Positions 44,401 to 55,421 of a DNA stretch of 64,000 bases are shown piece after piece. How positions within the stretch are numbered: position 1 is the first letter of the stretch; every line of letters begins with the position of its first letter. The DNA comes from Euclidia mi. Lineage: Eukaryota; Arthropoda; Insecta; Lepidoptera; Erebidae. Both the position numbers and the translations under genes were made by a program. The stretch lies in contig OX123182.2 in the NCBI GenBank assembly GCA_944739405.2, forward strand, positions 105,069,279 through 105,133,278, in the 5' to 3' direction. Below the pieces are notes generated by a model. That model did no database searches and was not told the origin of the DNA. It was given only the letters and a program-made list of their open reading frames with translations.

Positions 44401-45134
44401 TGAAAAGTTCGTCGATAGGAACTTTTGGTTTGACAACGTATGAGACATTCGCGAACGTAACGGTTTTGGTATAAAACGTTGTCAAATACTAGCGCGATAC
44501 CATGCAACAACGAGAGTTCGCTCGCACGCTGTCACCTAGCTGTCACTGAACGTATCTGCCCTACAAAAACCAAATCGTTTACGTGCAAATAATTAGCACG
44601 ATACGAAATGTGCATAACGTAACGTTTTCGGTTGAAGTTTGGTTTTGGTAAATACGTTGACGTTTAGCACGATTGCCCCCCAGGTCACTCAGAAAGTATT
44701 GCGAGAAAACTTTTTTATGTATGGGAGACTGGCCAGTTATAATTTACTAGCTTTCGCCCGCGGCTTCGCCCGCATGAAATTTTAATAAAGAGTAGCCTTT
44801 GTACTTCCCCAGGTTTCAGACTATCCATATCAAATTTCATTACAAACGGATCTGCACATTAGCCGTGTAGCATACATATATTATAAACAGATAATAAGTA
44901 CTTAAAATTACTTTTGTTTTTATAGTCGTCAAACTTCAGGTAAAGATTAGTATGTAGTGTATATTATTAAAGTTATTGAAGAGCTTATATACCTACTGAA
45001 TAGAATTGCAGCAAAAATAAAAACTGAAAGCATTACCAGAAAGTACAAATCAGACCGCCCCTCCTCCCCACTGCGCACCAACTCATACTCTCGCGCTTTT
45101 AATAACGCTGCGCTTAGGTCAATTATAACGTAAG

Positions 45135-47125
45135 CTCTATTCTGCCAATCAAGCCCTTTCATTTGATACCCATATTGGGGTATTTGTGGAAAATATGTCA
45201 TCCGCCATTTTATGGCGACAGCCATCTTAGATTTTTCATAGTGAGCCCTATTCTACCAATCATGCCCCTTCATTCGATACCCATATTGAGTTATTTGTGG
45301 AAAAATGTAATACGCCATTTTGCGGCGACAGCCATCTTCGATTTGTCATAGTGAGCTCTATTCTACGAATCAAGCCCTTTAATTAAATACCCGTATTGAG
45401 GTATTTGTGGAAAATAAGTAATTCACCTTTTTGTGGTGGCGGCCATCTTGGATTTTTCATAGTGAGCTCCATTCTACGAATCAAACCCTTTCATTAGATA
45501 CCCATATTGAGGTATATGTGGAAATATGTAATCCGCCAGTTTGTGGCGGCAGCCATCTTGGATTTTATATAGTGAGCCCTATTCTACCAATCAAGTCCTT
45601 TCATTCGATACCCATATTGAGTTATTTGTGGAAAATATGTAATCCGCCATTTTGCGGCGACAGCCATCTTGGATTTTTCATAGTGAGCTCTATTCTACGA
45701 ATCAAGCCCTTTCATTTGATACCCAAATTAAGGTATTATTGGAAAATAAATAATCCGCCATTTTGTGGCAGCGGCCATCTTGGATTTTTCATAGTGAGCT
45801 CTATTCTACGAATCAAGCTCTTTCATTTGATACCCATATTGAGGTATTTGTGGAAAATAAGTAATTCACCTTTTTGTGGCGGCGGCCATCTTAAATTTTT
45901 CATAGTGAACTTCATTCTACCAATCAAACCCTTTCATTAGATACCCATATTGAGGTATATGTGGAAATATGTAATCCGCCAGTTTGTGGCGGCAGCCATC
46001 TTGGATTTTATATAGTGAGCCCTATTCTACCAATAAAGTCCTTTCATTCGATACCCATATTGAGTTATTTGTGGAAAATATGTAATCCGCCATTTTGCGG
46101 CGACAGCCATCTTGGATTTTTCATAGTGAGCTCTATTCTACGAATCAAGCCCTTTCATTTGATACCCAAATTGAGGTATTATTAGAAAATAAATAATCCG
46201 CCATTTTGTGGCAGCGGCCATCTTGGATTTTTCATAGTGAGCTCCATTCTACCTATCAAACCCTTTCATTCGATACCCATATTGAGTTATTTGTGGAAAA
46301 AATGTAATCCGCCATTTTGCGGCGACAGCCATCTTGGATTTTTCATAGTGAGCTCTATTCTACGAATCAAGCTCTTTCATTTGATACCCATATTGAGGTA
46401 TTTGTGGAAAATAAGTAATTCACCTTTTTGTGGCGGCGGCCATCTTAGATTTTTCATAGTGAACTTCATTCTACCAATCAAACCCTTTCATTAGATACCC
46501 ATATTGAGGTATTTGTGGAAATATGTAATCCCCCAGTTTGTGGCGGCAGCCATCTTGGATTTTTCATAGTGAGCCCTATTCTACCAATCAAGCCCTTTCA
46601 TTCGATACCCATATTGAGTTATTTGTGGAAAATATGTAAAACGCCATTTTGCGGCGACAGCCATCTTGGATTTTTCATAGTGAGCTCTATTCTACAAATA
46701 AAGCCCTTACATTTGATACCCATATTGAGGTATTTGTGGAAAATAAGTAATTCGCCATTTTGTGGCAGCAGCCATCTTGGATTTTTTATAGTGAGCTGCA
46801 TTCTACCAATCAAACCCTTTCATTTGTTACCCATATTGAGTTATTTGTGGAAAATATTCAAAATATGTAATCAGCCATTTTGCTGCGACAGCCATCTTGG
46901 ATTTTTCATAGTGAGCTCTATTCTACGAATCAAGCCCTTTCATTTGATACCCATATCGAGGTATTTGTGGAAAATAAATAAGACGCCATTTTGTGTCAGC
47001 GGCCATCTTAGATTTTTCATAGTGAGCTCCATTCTACCAATCAAACCCTTTCATTTGATACCCATATTGAGGTTGTTGTGAAGTAATATGTGATTCGCCA
47101 CTTTGTATCGGTGGCCATCTTGGAT
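45135..47125. repeat. 110-bp minisatellite, about 18 units
   Basis: GCCATCTT recurs at 45221, 45331, 45442, 45552, 45663, 45774, 45885, 45995, 46106 and on to about 47110, with spacing 110 or 111. Each unit contains CTTTCATT-GATACCCATATTGA, TTGTGGAAAAT and a C-GCCATTTTG or variant followed by GCCATCTTGGATTTT. Open frames of up to 188 codons across it (45431-45940, 46515-47081) come from the repeat and are not genes. Unit variants recur every four or five units, so it also has higher-order structure. Confidence 0.95.
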
Positions 47126-47424
47126 TTACAATCATTTAAATAATTATTATCTTTTAATCTCGATGACAATATGAGTGTATACCAAATATCAGATCAATCA
47201 TCAGGAAGGGGGTAAAATTCCAATTACTAAATTTGACCCAAGCAAACAAATAAAGATAATACAGGATTTTCGCCGACTTAGTTGATACTTTTCCTTATAG
47301 TATGGCAACATTATACATTTTTTTAATAAATTGTAGCCTATGTGTTATTCTGATGTATAAACTATATTACTGTAAAGTTTCATCCAAATCCGTTCAGTAG
47401 TTTTTGCGTGAAAGAGTAACAAAC

Positions 47425-47463
47425 ATCCATCCATCCATCCATCCATCCATCCATCCATCCATC
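47425..47463. repeat. (ATCC)n microsatellite
   Basis: About nine ATCC units in the tail of the Lep1-like element. Confidence 0.95.
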
Positions 47464-47510
47464 TTCACAAACTTTCACATTTATAATATTAGTAGGATTT
47501 AAAATATGAT

Positions 47511-48672
47511 TAGGGTAAACAGTATAATGATTGGCACCCTAAGCGGTTTCTACTACTAAGTAACAAATTCTCAGGAAAATACAAATTCAATAATATTTTC
47601 TATGGTTTAGTCGGAATTGTGTTTACATGGGCATTAATAAAAGTAAAACATCATATTTAATAAAGCCGTTTTATTAGCAGAAAAATGTGCTCAAACTTAT
47701 TTCTTAAGAAAAGTACAAACATTGGCATCCTGGTATAGTTATTGGCAGTACCCAAATGGTACAATCATTGGCACTGTTGGCCTAAAACCGTGATACCCAG
47801 ACAGTCTTAAGACTTGATATCCGGATCTTTATACATACATGTATCATGTAATCAAAATATATATTTATGACTGTTTATGTAACCTTCTAATATTTCTTAC
47901 ATAAGTCTATATTTGAGAGAAGTTTAGTTCATTTACCACGTTTTTCTTGCGGCATATTTTTCTAATGTAGCTCATCTTGTCTCTTAGATAAATTGTAGCA
48001 AATGAGCCCTGTTTCAGTTTCTCACAAGCATTTTGTTCGTAATATTTTTGTCTATACTAAGTTCTTTGTTTTAAGCGATATCTGTCCTGATTTCTGGGTA
48101 CTTTGTAGAGAAAGGTTGCTATCTCTGTACGACCGTACCATAGTAAGTTGGGTGTAAATGCGAAGAAATATACAATCTAAACTCGTTTTTATGCGAATTT
48201 GACGGAAAACAAATAAAAATCTGAAAAAAATATGATTCTAAAATGTGCCAATGACTATGTTGTTGAAATTTTTTAAGTATAGTCATTGGCACTATCGAAA
48301 AACACGATCCATCTATTTAATAGCGCAAAACTAACGTTTATTAAGCTTTAATGAAGATAACAGATACTGATAAATAGGTACTTTTGTGTAAAATTTATTA
48401 AAAATATTTTTTTCGCTTCGGAAAGTAACTACCTAACCTAAACATTTCATTAATTTTTTAGGCAATTTTCCTAAAATTTTTTTAAAATAGTTATTAAATA
48501 AAAATGATTCATAGTTAAGATTTAAATATTTGTTCTGTGTATAAGAAATAAGTTAATCCTGCATATGAATGTATTTCTGTGACATAATAATATAAGATTT
48601 TCCTAATATTCAGGATAATTCAGCAGAGTGCCAATCATTGGGGGGGTGCCAATATTACTATAGTTTACCCTA
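47511..48672. mobile_element. TIR element with repeated ATTGGCA motifs
   Basis: The left end TAGGGTAAACAGTATAATGA and the complement of the right end TAGGGTAAACTATAGTAATA are inverted repeats; TA on both sides may be the target duplication. ATTGGCA occurs at 47530, 47721, 47741, 47767 and 48285 on the plus strand and at about 48246, 48629 and 48647 on the minus strand, mostly near the ends. No transposase is present. TA targets fit the Tc1/mariner/pogo group, but the class is uncertain. Confidence 0.65.
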
Positions 48673-48849
48673 CTTATAAGTAAAAATAGGTACGTTCTAA
48701 ATTCAAAACTTCCCTCCACATTTTTTGCGAGCTAATTAAAATTACCGTGTCTCATTGAAAAATCGATTTGTTGTGAGAACATTCTCGCGCTATGTTTTTT
48801 TACAATTTTAAATGTTACCTGAAACCGGACGAATCGTGCGATAGTCTTC

Positions 48850-49742
48850 GAATGGCATTCATGGATGAAGGCCCTTCTAAGGCAACCGTGTATCGTTAGT
48901 ATAATGAATTTAAGCGCGGTCGACTAATTTAGGGGAATGAAGGAAGAAGTGGTCGCCCTTTGACGGCTGTTACGGAAGAAAACGTGCTAGCAGTGAAAAC
49001 TTTGATCCAAGACAAGAAACGAGTTACATACCAAGAGATTCAGCATATACTGCAGATTGGATCAGGAAGCCTTCACGAGATTCTACACGTGCATCTACGG
49101 GTGCGGAGGATAGTTTCACGCTGCGTGCCGCACAACTTCACATATGTTCAGAAGCAGGCAAGGGTGAAGCAGGCTCGTCTCGGCGTGTTTACGACATCGT
49201 TACAGGTGATGAATCCTGAATTTATCAATACAATCCGCCGAAACGACGCGCCAGTCGACGGTTTGGGTGTTTCAAAACGAATCAACACCTACCAAAGTAA
49301 AGCGACCTAGAAGCGGGGGAAAGATTTTGATCGCGAGCTTTTTCAATTTGACCGGCTCCTTGGTGTTATTTCCTTTACGAAACCAAAAGTTTTCTCTGTT
49401 GTGAGCAACAAGCGACCAAACACAGGGCTCCGCGGGCTACTGCTCTACCACGATAATGCGCCAACCCACACCGCAATCAAAACGAGGGACTTCCTAGACA
49501 GCACACCGGTCCATTTCCCTCTTTACAGCCTTGACCTAGCACCGTGTGGCTTCTTCTTATACTCAAAAATAAAAAATCAGCTCAAAGGGGTACAATTTTC
49601 GTCACCGGATGATGCACTCTCAGCGTTCGAGCAGGTTGTAAACGAGGTATCTACGGCAGACTGGAAAAAGTGTTTCGAAAACTGGTTCAGACGCAACAAA
49701 CTTTGTATAGAGGCTGGTGGAGAGTACTTTGAAAAGATGTAA
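48850..49742 (+). pseudogene. mariner transposase (DD34D), inactivated
   Basis: Transposase would bind the TIRs and move the element. The N-terminal region carries YNEFKRGR and GRSGRPLTAVTEENV with stops nearby (about 48900 and 48930). A helix-turn-helix part follows (RVTYQEIQHILQIGSGSLHEIL). A stop replaces the usual Trp after the first catalytic box (TGDES). The reading changes frame between about 49210 and 49400. The second box YHDNAPTH and the third, YSLDLAPCGFF, keep their Asp residues, and the C-terminus (WFRRNKLCIEAGGEYFEKM) is intact to the stop at 49742. It is clearly mariner but dead. Confidence 0.85.
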
Positions 49743-49797
49743 TAAAAATATATTTACTTATAGAACATTTTTTTTAGTATTGCCTTTCTGAGTGACC

Positions 49798-51463
49798 CAC
49801 GTATGATGCGATATGAAAGTACTAACCTCTCAGAGTAACGGGATCGTTACTGGTTCCAACATGAATGGAGCACTTAAATTTCCAAAGCAAGACATCCCTC
49901 CTAAATTTAAAATAAGGATGTTTGTACTATGCACTTTGCTCTGCGGGTAAGAGCGCTGTTAGATGACGCTTGGAAAATATGAGTGCTAGAGATAATATCT
50001 TTTAGAAGACTGCTCCCGCTCTAGTATTTGATCTTTTTTCGATTTCCCAACACAAACGACGGCCATGCAACTCCTTTGGTGTAGCTTTGTACAGATATAC
50101 TGCTAACAATAACCTAAAATCAATAATTATTTATTATTTGTCATCTGTATAGGTTTATCATGGCAATAAAGAATTTTGAATTTGAATTTTGTGTGCATGG
50201 GCGGTGGTAATTGCTTACCATCAGGCGATGAGTCTGCTCGTTGATCGCCTATTACATAAAAAAGGAAATATAGGGCGGCCATATGAACTCCGCAATAAAA
50301 CAACGGCATCCCATCAATATTGGGCTCGTTTCAATCGTATTGAAGGGTGCTTTGATCAATGCTCAGTGACTAATGTAAGCTTGTTTTTAAAAAGAAATAC
50401 ATTCGATCCATTAAATTTGGAGCGTCTAGATATAAAAACACATATTCGTTGTAAATATTGCAACCATTCGGAATAAATACAATGTTCGCATCTGAAACAA
50501 AAAATATTTTTCCAAAACAAAAAGAGTTTGATAGTAATTCATAATTGTATTAAATAATATTTAAATTATTTATTTCAAAAAATCACCATATACAAAGGAA
50601 TAACCAACAATAATGAATTCTACCTCATCCGCACGAATACCCAATACAATCACGTCGAAAATCACGTCAAGAAATATCCAAGTACAATAACCAGCATTCT
50701 AATCTCAACCGTAAAGCTAAACCCATAAATCATAAATTAAATTACCGAGAATTTTCGCATTTAAAAACAGTTTTCGTCGCAAATGGAATACCAGACAGTG
50801 ACAAAAAAACAAAGTCGGAAATCATCCTCGAACGTCGGAATCATTCGTATTATTTACAGTATTCGTATTCTAAACACGGGACAGATGAATCATTCACTAA
50901 AAACGAAAAGGAATGGGAAACTAACTTTCGTGTAAATAATAACTTGTTTTACGCATATCCACTAAATATAAATAAAAAATGATTGAAGTTTCTCACTGAA
51001 CAACGATCAGTGTAAGAAGTTGTTCCAAGATTTTTCAATCAAACTCCACATTTTATTTATGGCTCTTATATTTAAAGCAGCGGATAAACATAAACAAAGA
51101 AGGTTGATGACATTTTGATTGATATTTTTTGTAATATATGCCGATTGGGATAATATCGGAGTAAGATTTGTTTATTATGGGTGCCGCAATACAATAACAA
51201 ATACAGTTATGCAGTGAGCTTTGTTCAGTCGCTTGGAACACGACAAGGACACTTTTTTAATTTTTTTTTTTACTTATAAGGAATAAAATCAGCTGTATAT
51301 TAAATATTGCAGTACAGAATAAAAGTAACAAATATACTACTCACGGCGTTATTCACAGATTACAATAAAATAGCTAGCTGTTGATAAACTTCTCTTTTTA
51401 AATATTAAAAATTAGAGCTTATATCTATATATTAATTAGTAAAATGAAGGTTCAAGGTCTATC
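49798..51463. other. Anonymous DNA with a possible LINE tail
   Basis: TTTATTATTTGTCATCTGTAT...CAATAAAGAATTTTGAATTTG at 50120-50190 resembles a LINE 3' end with an AATAAA signal. Open frames at 50189-50476 and 51053-51241 have no known domain. Confidence 0.35.
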
Positions 51464-52045
51464 TTAAAATAGATGTAATTTCTTTTTTAAATACATTCTT
51501 GGCAAGAAACATGATGTCAATTGAACAGAACTGATTTGTAGTGGTGAGTGCTCACCAGAGTTGGTACGACAGACATTGGTTGCAAATAAACATTTTGAGC
51601 GTGTTTCACGACCATGTACAGTGCGAGGGATCAGATAACACAAATTGTTCTCAAGTTCGACGCAGTTAAGCTGGTTATGACATATACTAAAGAGAGTCAT
51701 CATACAGAACAGTGCGTCTAGATTGTAGGGTAATGAGGTTATATTTTTGCATTAAAGATTCGTAGGAAAGTTTTTTGCGAAAGCATCTACAGTGCATGGC
51801 ACGTAGATTTTTTCGTTGCACCCTTTCTATGATTTCTTTATATTTAATATAGAATGGATGATGGCAACATCATTTTCCAATTGAGGCCGGACTGTGGATT
51901 TGTATAAATATAAGTAAGTAGAGGGACGGCGGAATCCCCTAGTTGCTCTCATTACGAAACCATACATTTTATTTCGGACTGTTGGTGCTTTATTAACAAT
52001 ATTATCCACGTGAGCATCAAGATATAGTTTTGAGTCCAACATAAC
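51464..52045 (-). pseudogene. LINE reverse transcriptase C-terminal fragment (Jockey/CR1-like)
   Basis: On the minus strand the first piece (52042 to 51827) reads MLDSKLYLDAHVDNIVNKA, RNKMYGFVMRATRGF and LYKSTVRPQLE, the part after the RT catalytic core in Jockey/CR1-type ORF2. After a break the second piece (51703 to 51464) carries the tail with IPRTVHGRETRSK and NSGEHSP. The catalytic core and the endonuclease are absent. This is a short dead fragment, bounded on its 5' side by the duplicate segment at 52046-52400. Confidence 0.65.
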
Positions 52046-52400
52046 ACCACCACACCTCCTAGGGAAGTATAAGCCATTTTATAAAATAAAATACAAATAA
52101 AGCACCAAATTGGTTCCAAATAATAAAAAAACAATCTACACACGGGGTCGCGCGTAAACTTTTCGACGTTGGGCGCGCGTAGTGCTTTGGACTACTACAA
52201 CTACTACTAAAACAAAAGCTAATTGTACAACACGTGACAGGAAGGGATATATGGCTCGTTTTGTTCATAATGAACTGAGAAGAAGGTACTCAAAGCACGG
52301 ACAATTTGTAACGAAAATATTAGGAGTTGTAAATAAAAATCTTTTAAGTGCGGTCGATTCGACGCCGCGCGACCTCTTGAAGGATAAACGTCCATCTAAC
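52046..52400 (+). repeat. Inverted duplicate segment A
   Basis: From CAATCTACACACGGGGTCGC to GAGTTGTAAATAAAAA this segment is nearly identical to 62890-63165 in reverse orientation. It contains a 74-codon open frame at 52182-52406 (ARFVHNELRRRYSKHGQFV, TKILGVVNKNL) also conserved in the other copy. I do not recognise the family. It may be part of a retroelement, because copy B lies downstream of a gypsy RT. Confidence 0.6.
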
Positions 52401-52658
52401 CTTTAAACACTATACCTTAGCTCCTAAATGTTAAGGAGTTATGTATTCAAGCATCTACAAGAAGCAGTTACATCATGTTTTTTTAAGAAATTATAAAAAA
52501 ACACATAGAAACTTGACGATTTTTCCCAATTTGCCTGAGTTTCCATCATCAGTGCCTGACTTTGAGGTAATGGAACCACCATGGGAGAAAAAAACTTTCT
52601 TCTTCTCTGAAGTCGCCAAAAGTGGGTGATTGCTAATTTAAAATGAGTAGTAGGTATA

Positions 52659-53302
52659 TGTCGGCGATACGCCAGGGTTATCGTGTCCAGACTCCATTAT
52701 AATAAAAACACTGACGTAATATTACTTGGTTTATTTTCAGACAATTTCTAGCACAGAACTGAAATAAAATGTGACCTACAGTCCTTTTTATACACTAACC
52801 GTCATTACATTTAATGTTTAACAACTGCCACTTCCTTTACAACATATAATTGAAATTACTATACAATTAGTTATAAACTAATCAAAAATCGACATTAATA
52901 TTGTAATGAATTTTGCACAACACCAAATGATTTTTTTTACACGAATAACAAATTTATTTTATTAACCAAACGCTGCTTTACAACATTGTCAACAGATGGC
53001 GCTATTAACAGGATGTAAATGAAGCATGTCATTTATTACCGAAAACATAATAATAAGTGTCAGAATCATGTTATTTAATACTAATTGATTTTACTTTGAA
53101 AGTTTCTGGAGTTATCTTAATAATTAAGCGATAAATTAAATACCCAATCTTTATAAAACAGTTAAGCAGCCAATACAGTGTCTAATATTGTAAAGTAGTG
53201 AAGTTCTCAGCTCTGTGTTCACAAACAGTTATTTAAATATCAATCTTAACTATTATTGACATTTTCGTAACAATATAATCATTATATATTAATTTGCGCC
53301 CA
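52659..53302. mobile_element. LARD-like element, left LTR
   Basis: Starts TGTCGGCGATACGCCAGGG and ends AATTTGCGCCCA. About a dozen differences from the right LTR are visible by eye, with equal length. Confidence 0.9.
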
Positions 53303-53459
53303 TACGGCCATTCTGATCCAGCGCGCTGCTCGCGCTGATTATTTAACGGTTACAGAATAAACAGCATAACAAACAAAAAGAATGAATATGAAAATTACAT
53401 AAATAAGCGTTTATCATACAGAATGAACTAAAAGTTATTTACAAGGCTTCACCTAGTCA
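53303..53459. other. LARD interior next to the left LTR
   Basis: Contains AGCGCGCTGCTCGCGCT, a short imperfect hairpin. No primer-binding site is recognised. Confidence 0.3.
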
Positions 53460-53800
53460 TAGGATCTTAGCCTGTGGCATGCGTAACCCATCACGGGATC
53501 TAACAAACAATGCTTCACCCATGGCTAAGCCAACTCGTGGCATCACCGATTACGGGATCTAGCAAACAATGCTTCACCCATGGCTAAGCCAACTCGTAGC
53601 ATCACCGATTACGGGACCTAGCGCACACAGGCATCACCCACATAGGGATCTAGCCCACAAACGGCATCACCCATATAGGGTCGATTTAGCCCACGCGGCA
53701 TCACCCATCACGGGATCTAGCCAACACACGGCATCACCCATCACGGGATCTAGCCAACACACGGCATCACCCATCACGGGATCTAGCCAACAAGACCAGG
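53460..53800. repeat. 33-bp minisatellite in LARD interior
   Basis: Units of CATCACCCATCACGGGATCT-AGCCAACACACGG type repeat; the last three are near-identical and exactly 33 bases, so an 11-residue peptide unit (TASPITGSSQH) stays in frame across 53569-53976. Earlier units are longer and more diverged. This is probably a repeat artefact and not a gene. Confidence 0.85.
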
Positions 53801-54553
53801 ATCAAGGATACGCATGGTGGCCAGCCAGCGTTTTGGGAAGGATGTTGGATAGGAAAAATAAAATTTTACTCAAACACAAATGCAAAATTTGCCTCATAAA
53901 CACATCAATGCATATACATAAAATAATCATCATCGTTCGTCATGATCAGTTATATAAATACAATGCAATTACTTAGGTCTGACAACGACAGTGGAGGAGG
54001 TAGAGGACCCCCCACGTAAATCGGTATCTGACGAATCCTCCGCCCATACGGTCAAGCTGCTCATACAGTTGTTGATGTTGATCAACAAAGGTTAGCAAAC
54101 AATGCTTGACTCCAGCTCTGTACAACACTCATGCGGCATGTGTGCGCGTAGCCCACACACAAAACCACTGACGTCAAAAGGGCGGGCCACCGTCATCCAT
54201 ACATACCAATCAGCAAAGGACCGCTCGTCCATCCTCTCCTCACACCAAGGTCAGGTCATCTGCCAGGATGTCATCACCAACCTGCAACACTCAAAAGACA
54301 GGTGGTGGGCAACATTTCCCACCCAAATATTAGTTCCATGAACCTTCGTAAATGTAGATGTAATAAAATTCTACTCTTACAAAGTGGTGCGGTCTATTAA
54401 GCTATATCTATATATCAGGCATGTTCAACCTGTGCATTGGTCTATAGTTATCTTTGCTACAACAGTGTTGGAGCCCATATTTTACGCATAAGGTAAAATA
54501 CAAAAGACACTGAATTGTCTCAGATTCTGTCTGACAGTGCCATTTTAGATAAT
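53801..54553. other. LARD interior, anonymous
   Basis: A short frame at 54102-54341 shows no domain. Nothing else was recognised. Confidence 0.4.
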
Positions 54554-54566
54554 TAAATATAAAGTT

Positions 54567-54970
54567 GCCGTGTGGTTGACGGCATAGAATACAAGTGTCA
54601 CCACCCCCTATCTTCCCATGGGTGTCGTAAGAGGCGACTAAGGGATAACACGATGCAAATACCATCTTTGCGTAGAGACGGAAAACTCGACATCAAACCC
54701 CATACGACTGCCTCGTTGGTCTCGCGGCATAAATGTGCGCGTGGGATCGAGAGGTCCCGGGTTGGATTCCTGGGTCGGGCAGTGTTATTGGGTTTTTCTG
54801 TCACGAAATTCTCAGTAGCAGCACGGAGTCTGGAAATGTGCCCGGCACGGCAATAGGCTCGCCCCTTATTACGTGGGACTAAAGTATATCTGGCGAAAAG
54901 TGGGTGTAGAAATACACCTCTGCCTACCCCTTCTGGGATAAAAGGCGTGACGATATGTATGTATGTATGT
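54567..54970 (+). mobile_element. Composite SINE copy 6
   Basis: The upstream module (GTGGTTGACGGCATAGAATAC, GTGTCGTAAGAGGCGACTAA, CGTAGAGACGGAAAACTCGA) is followed by the tRNA head (CTCGTTGGTCTCGCGGC; B box changed to GGTTGGATTCC), the common body and a (TATG)n tail. A 13-bp duplication TAAATATAAAGTT flanks it (54554-54566, 54970-54982), showing that both modules inserted together. It lies inside the LARD-like element. Confidence 0.9.
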
Positions 54971-54982
54971 AAATATAAAGTT

Positions 54983-55409
54983 ATCAGGATACCCATATTT
55001 TGCAGTCTCGATAAAACAGTTAAAACTTAATATATTCAAAATAAGTTTTATCCACATCAAACAGGAAAACAAAATGGCAAGAACAAAGAGAGGCCTATGT
55101 TCAGCCGTGAACAGTCGGACTGTTGGTGATAAATATGAAATGATTTCAAACCATGCAGATCCAAGAATTTCGAAAAAACTAGTGCTTTAATTATTACTCA
55201 TGTAAGAACATGTTTAATCCAATATTGAATATTTTTAGTCATAGTGCAAGCTGTGAAATTGTTGAACTGTTTGCCAACTGAGCCATAAAAAAGAAATTTA
55301 CAAGCTACCAATATTACAAGGCAAGAGTAGTGCAGTCTTATTTGTAAAAATGGTTCCACTCAGTTTGTATAGTTAATGTGGTGGTGAGTTTATATCAATA
55401 GTTTTATTT
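54983..55409. other. LARD interior, anonymous
   Basis: A short open frame at 54963-55190 shows no known domain. Confidence 0.35.
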
Positions 55410-55421
55410 GACTTTATATTT

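Larger units (their letters stand above)
41113..44681. mobile_element. TIR-bounded 3.6-kb block, class unknown
   Basis: The left end CAGGGGGCTAATCGTGCTA and the complement of the right end CTGGGGGGCAATCGTGCTA are inverted. The similarity goes on for at least 130 bases with shared AACGTT-rich runs and a second ATCGTGCTAATT box at matching depth. The interior contains a Lep1-like copy, two SINE-type repeats and no transposase. No clean target duplication is seen; the right end abuts the mariner terminus at 44682. Confidence 0.55.
44746..47498 (+). mobile_element. Lep1/Helitron-like element with internal minisatellite
   Basis: The left end CTAGCTTTCGCCCGCGGCTT and the right end TTTATAATATTAGTAGGA are the recognised ends of lepidopteran Lep1-type (Helitron-like) repeats. 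The usual inner blocks are present: AGTAGCCTTTGTACTTCCCC near the left; GTTTCATCCAAATCCGTTCAG and an ATCC tract near the right. An 18-unit minisatellite fills most of the interior and explains the length of 2.75 kb. No Rep/helicase is encoded. No TIR or target duplication is expected for this class. Confidence 0.6.
44682..49797 (+). mobile_element. mariner-type transposon split by nested insertions
   Basis: The left end AGGTCACTCAGAAAGTATTG and the complement of the right end GGGTCACTCAGAAAGGCAATA are inverted repeats, and a mariner transposase relic lies at 48850-49742. About 64 bases after the left end the sequence switches to a Lep1-like element (44746-47498) and then to a TIR element (47511-48672) before mariner sequence resumes near 48680. 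A flanking TA duplication is not evident on either side, so one end may have been altered by the neighbouring TIR block. Confidence 0.65.

Noticed and set aside
45431..47081. Open frames of 169-188 codons with a repeated SHLGFFIVS peptide
   Set aside because: The peptide repeat follows the 110-bp DNA unit, spans frame-shifting 110/111-bp steps and has stops between pieces; it is a minisatellite shadow.
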